Below are positions 6,082 to 6,822 of a stretch of DNA of 6,822 nt, in pieces. A program made the position numbers and the translations under genes. The DNA comes from Alphaproteobacteria bacterium. GTDB lineage: Bacteria > Pseudomonadota > Alphaproteobacteria > RF32 > CAG-239. The stretch lies in the NCBI GenBank assembly GCA_017958895.1, contig JAGDBT010000030.1, forward strand, positions 1-6,822. The letters are read 5' to 3'. Under the pieces are notes generated by a model that did not search any database, had not been told where the DNA came from, and saw only the letters and a list, made by a program, of their open reading frames with translations. The first letter of the stretch is position 1. Each line of letters opens with the position of its first letter.

Positions 6082-6115
6082 AAAAAATGCCGGATTTCAA
6101 TCCGGCATTTTTTTT
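6082..6115. terminator. Strong bidirectional intrinsic terminator between ptsN and clpX
   Basis: A perfect inverted repeat pairs 6082-6096 with 6099-6113. The stable core is TGCCGGAT/ATCCGGCA, effectively closing a loop of about 4 nt, and is flanked by A6 on the left and T8 (6108-6115) on the right. Read on the + strand it ends in a U-tract after ptsN; read on the - strand the A6 gives a U6 tract after clpX, whose stop codon is at 6121-6123. It lies exactly between two convergent genes and can serve both. It is the only convincing intrinsic terminator in the window. Confidence 0.95.
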
Positions 6116-6120
6116 GTTTT

Positions 6121-6822
6121 TTAAGCTGATTTCTTCACGACCGGTTTAGCTTTAACCAATTTAGGTTTGGTCTCGCCGTTAACAACCTTTTCATCGATAA
6201 TTATTTCGGTAACATCTTTTTTATCCGGCAGTTCGTACATCCATTCCATTAAGATTTCTTCCATAATGGCGCGCAAACCTCGGGCTCCCGTTTTGCGATC
6301 AATTGCTAATTTAGCCACAGCTCGCAAAGCCTCGTCAGTCATGGTCAATTTGACATTATCCATATTGAATAAAGAGGTATATTGGCTTACCAAAGCATTT
6401 TTCGGTTCGGTCAGAACGGAAATTAAGGCTTTTTCATCCAAGTCGTCCAAAGTGGCTATAACCGGCATACGACCGGCAAATTCCGGTATTAAACCGTATT
6501 TAATCAAATCTTCCGGTCTGACTTCTTTTAAGATCTGCCCGACGGTTTTTTCATCTTTTACGACATTGGCGCCGAAACCGATTGAGTTACTGCTTTCCGT
6601 GCCGTGTTTTTCAATAATTTTTTCCAAACCGGCAAAAGCCCCGCCGCAAATAAATAAAATGTTGGTAGTATCAACATGCAAGAATTCCTGTTGCGGATGT
6701 TTGCGCCCGCCTTGCGGAGGAACATTGGCAACTGTACCTTCAACAATCTTTAACAGTGCTTGCTGAACACCTTCGCCGGAAACATCACGGGTAATGGACG
6801 GGCCGTCATTTTTGCGGGATAT
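6121..6822 (-). CDS. clpX: ClpX, ATP-dependent unfoldase of the ClpXP protease (C-terminal part)
   Basis: ClpX is a hexameric AAA+ ring that recognises, unfolds and feeds substrates into ClpP. The gene enters from the right edge; 233 residues up to the TAA (complement of 6121-6123) are present, about the last 55% of the protein. The N-terminal zinc-binding domain and Walker motifs are outside. Counting from the edge, visible landmarks are ISRKNDGPSITRDVSGEGVQ (1-20), the pore-2 RKH loop (40-42) in PPQGGRKHPQQEF, ILFICGGAFAGL, the ClpP-docking IGF loop (81-83), the arginine finger R118 in LIPEFAGRMPV, and sensor-2 R181 in KTGARGLR. All are intact, so the truncation is only the window edge. The short C-terminal tail is lysine- and valine-rich (KAKPVVKKSA). 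It converges on ptsN across a shared terminator, so it is not in the same operon. Confidence 0.97.
   Translation of the reverse strand: MSRKNDGPSITRDVSGEGVQQALLKIVEGTVANVPPQGGRKHPQQEFLHVDTTNILFICGGAFAGLEKIIEKHGTESSNSIGFGANVVKDEKTVGQILKEVRPEDLIKYGLIPEFAGRMPVIATLDDLDEKALISVLTEPKNALVSQYTSLFNMDNVKLTMTDEALRAVAKLAIDRKTGARGLRAIMEEILMEWMYELPDKKDVTEIIIDEKVVNGETKPKLVKAKPVVKKSA

Noticed and set aside
6167..6766. 199-codon open frame on the + strand
   Set aside because: It lies antisense to clpX, whose conserved motifs are unmistakable; the + strand product is serine- and leucine-rich with no recognisable motif.

Overview
The window reads as a compact, chromosomal housekeeping segment from a Gram-negative bacterium. 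It is most likely an AT-leaning alphaproteobacterium (GC roughly low 40s % by eye), possibly from a reduced or uncultured lineage. The evidence is the gene order: hflC followed by an HtrA/Do protease is common in alphaproteobacteria. The block lptC-lptA-lptB-[rpoN]-hpf-ptsN is also the classical alphaproteobacterial arrangement, here without rpoN. HolC and the long-form HPF match that lineage as I remember the families. No mobile element, CRISPR array, rRNA or tRNA is visible.

Layout on the + strand: the C-terminal tail of hflC (1-172); a signal-peptide-bearing HtrA/Do protease with two PDZ domains (177-1448); holC, DNA polymerase III chi (1435-1887), overlapping the protease by 14 nt; an 86-nt gap with a possible promoter; kdsD, arabinose-5-phosphate isomerase (1974-2939); an unusual single gene in which LptC and LptA are fused (2943-4211); lptB (4192-4938), overlapping by 20 nt; a 99-nt gap with a good extended -10 promoter; long-form hpf (5038-5598); and ptsN (5629-6069). 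A strong bidirectional terminator (6082-6115) separates this run from clpX, which converges on the - strand and runs off the right edge (6121-6822).

The genes fall into functional groups: inner-membrane and periplasmic quality control (HflC, HtrA); LPS core sugar synthesis and LPS export (KdsD makes the Kdo precursor, LptCA forms the periplasmic bridge, LptB is the ATPase); stationary-phase or stress regulation (HPF, PtsN); and ATP-dependent proteolysis (ClpX). No intrinsic terminator is visible between hflC and ptsN, so read-through across the whole run, with internal promoters, is plausible.

The most notable observation is the LptC-LptA fusion. One 422-residue membrane-anchored polypeptide carries a complete LptC domain followed by a complete LptA domain that has no signal peptide of its own and appears to contain an extra ~70-residue internal repeat. 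Next in interest is the clean absence of rpoN from its usual slot between lptB and hpf.
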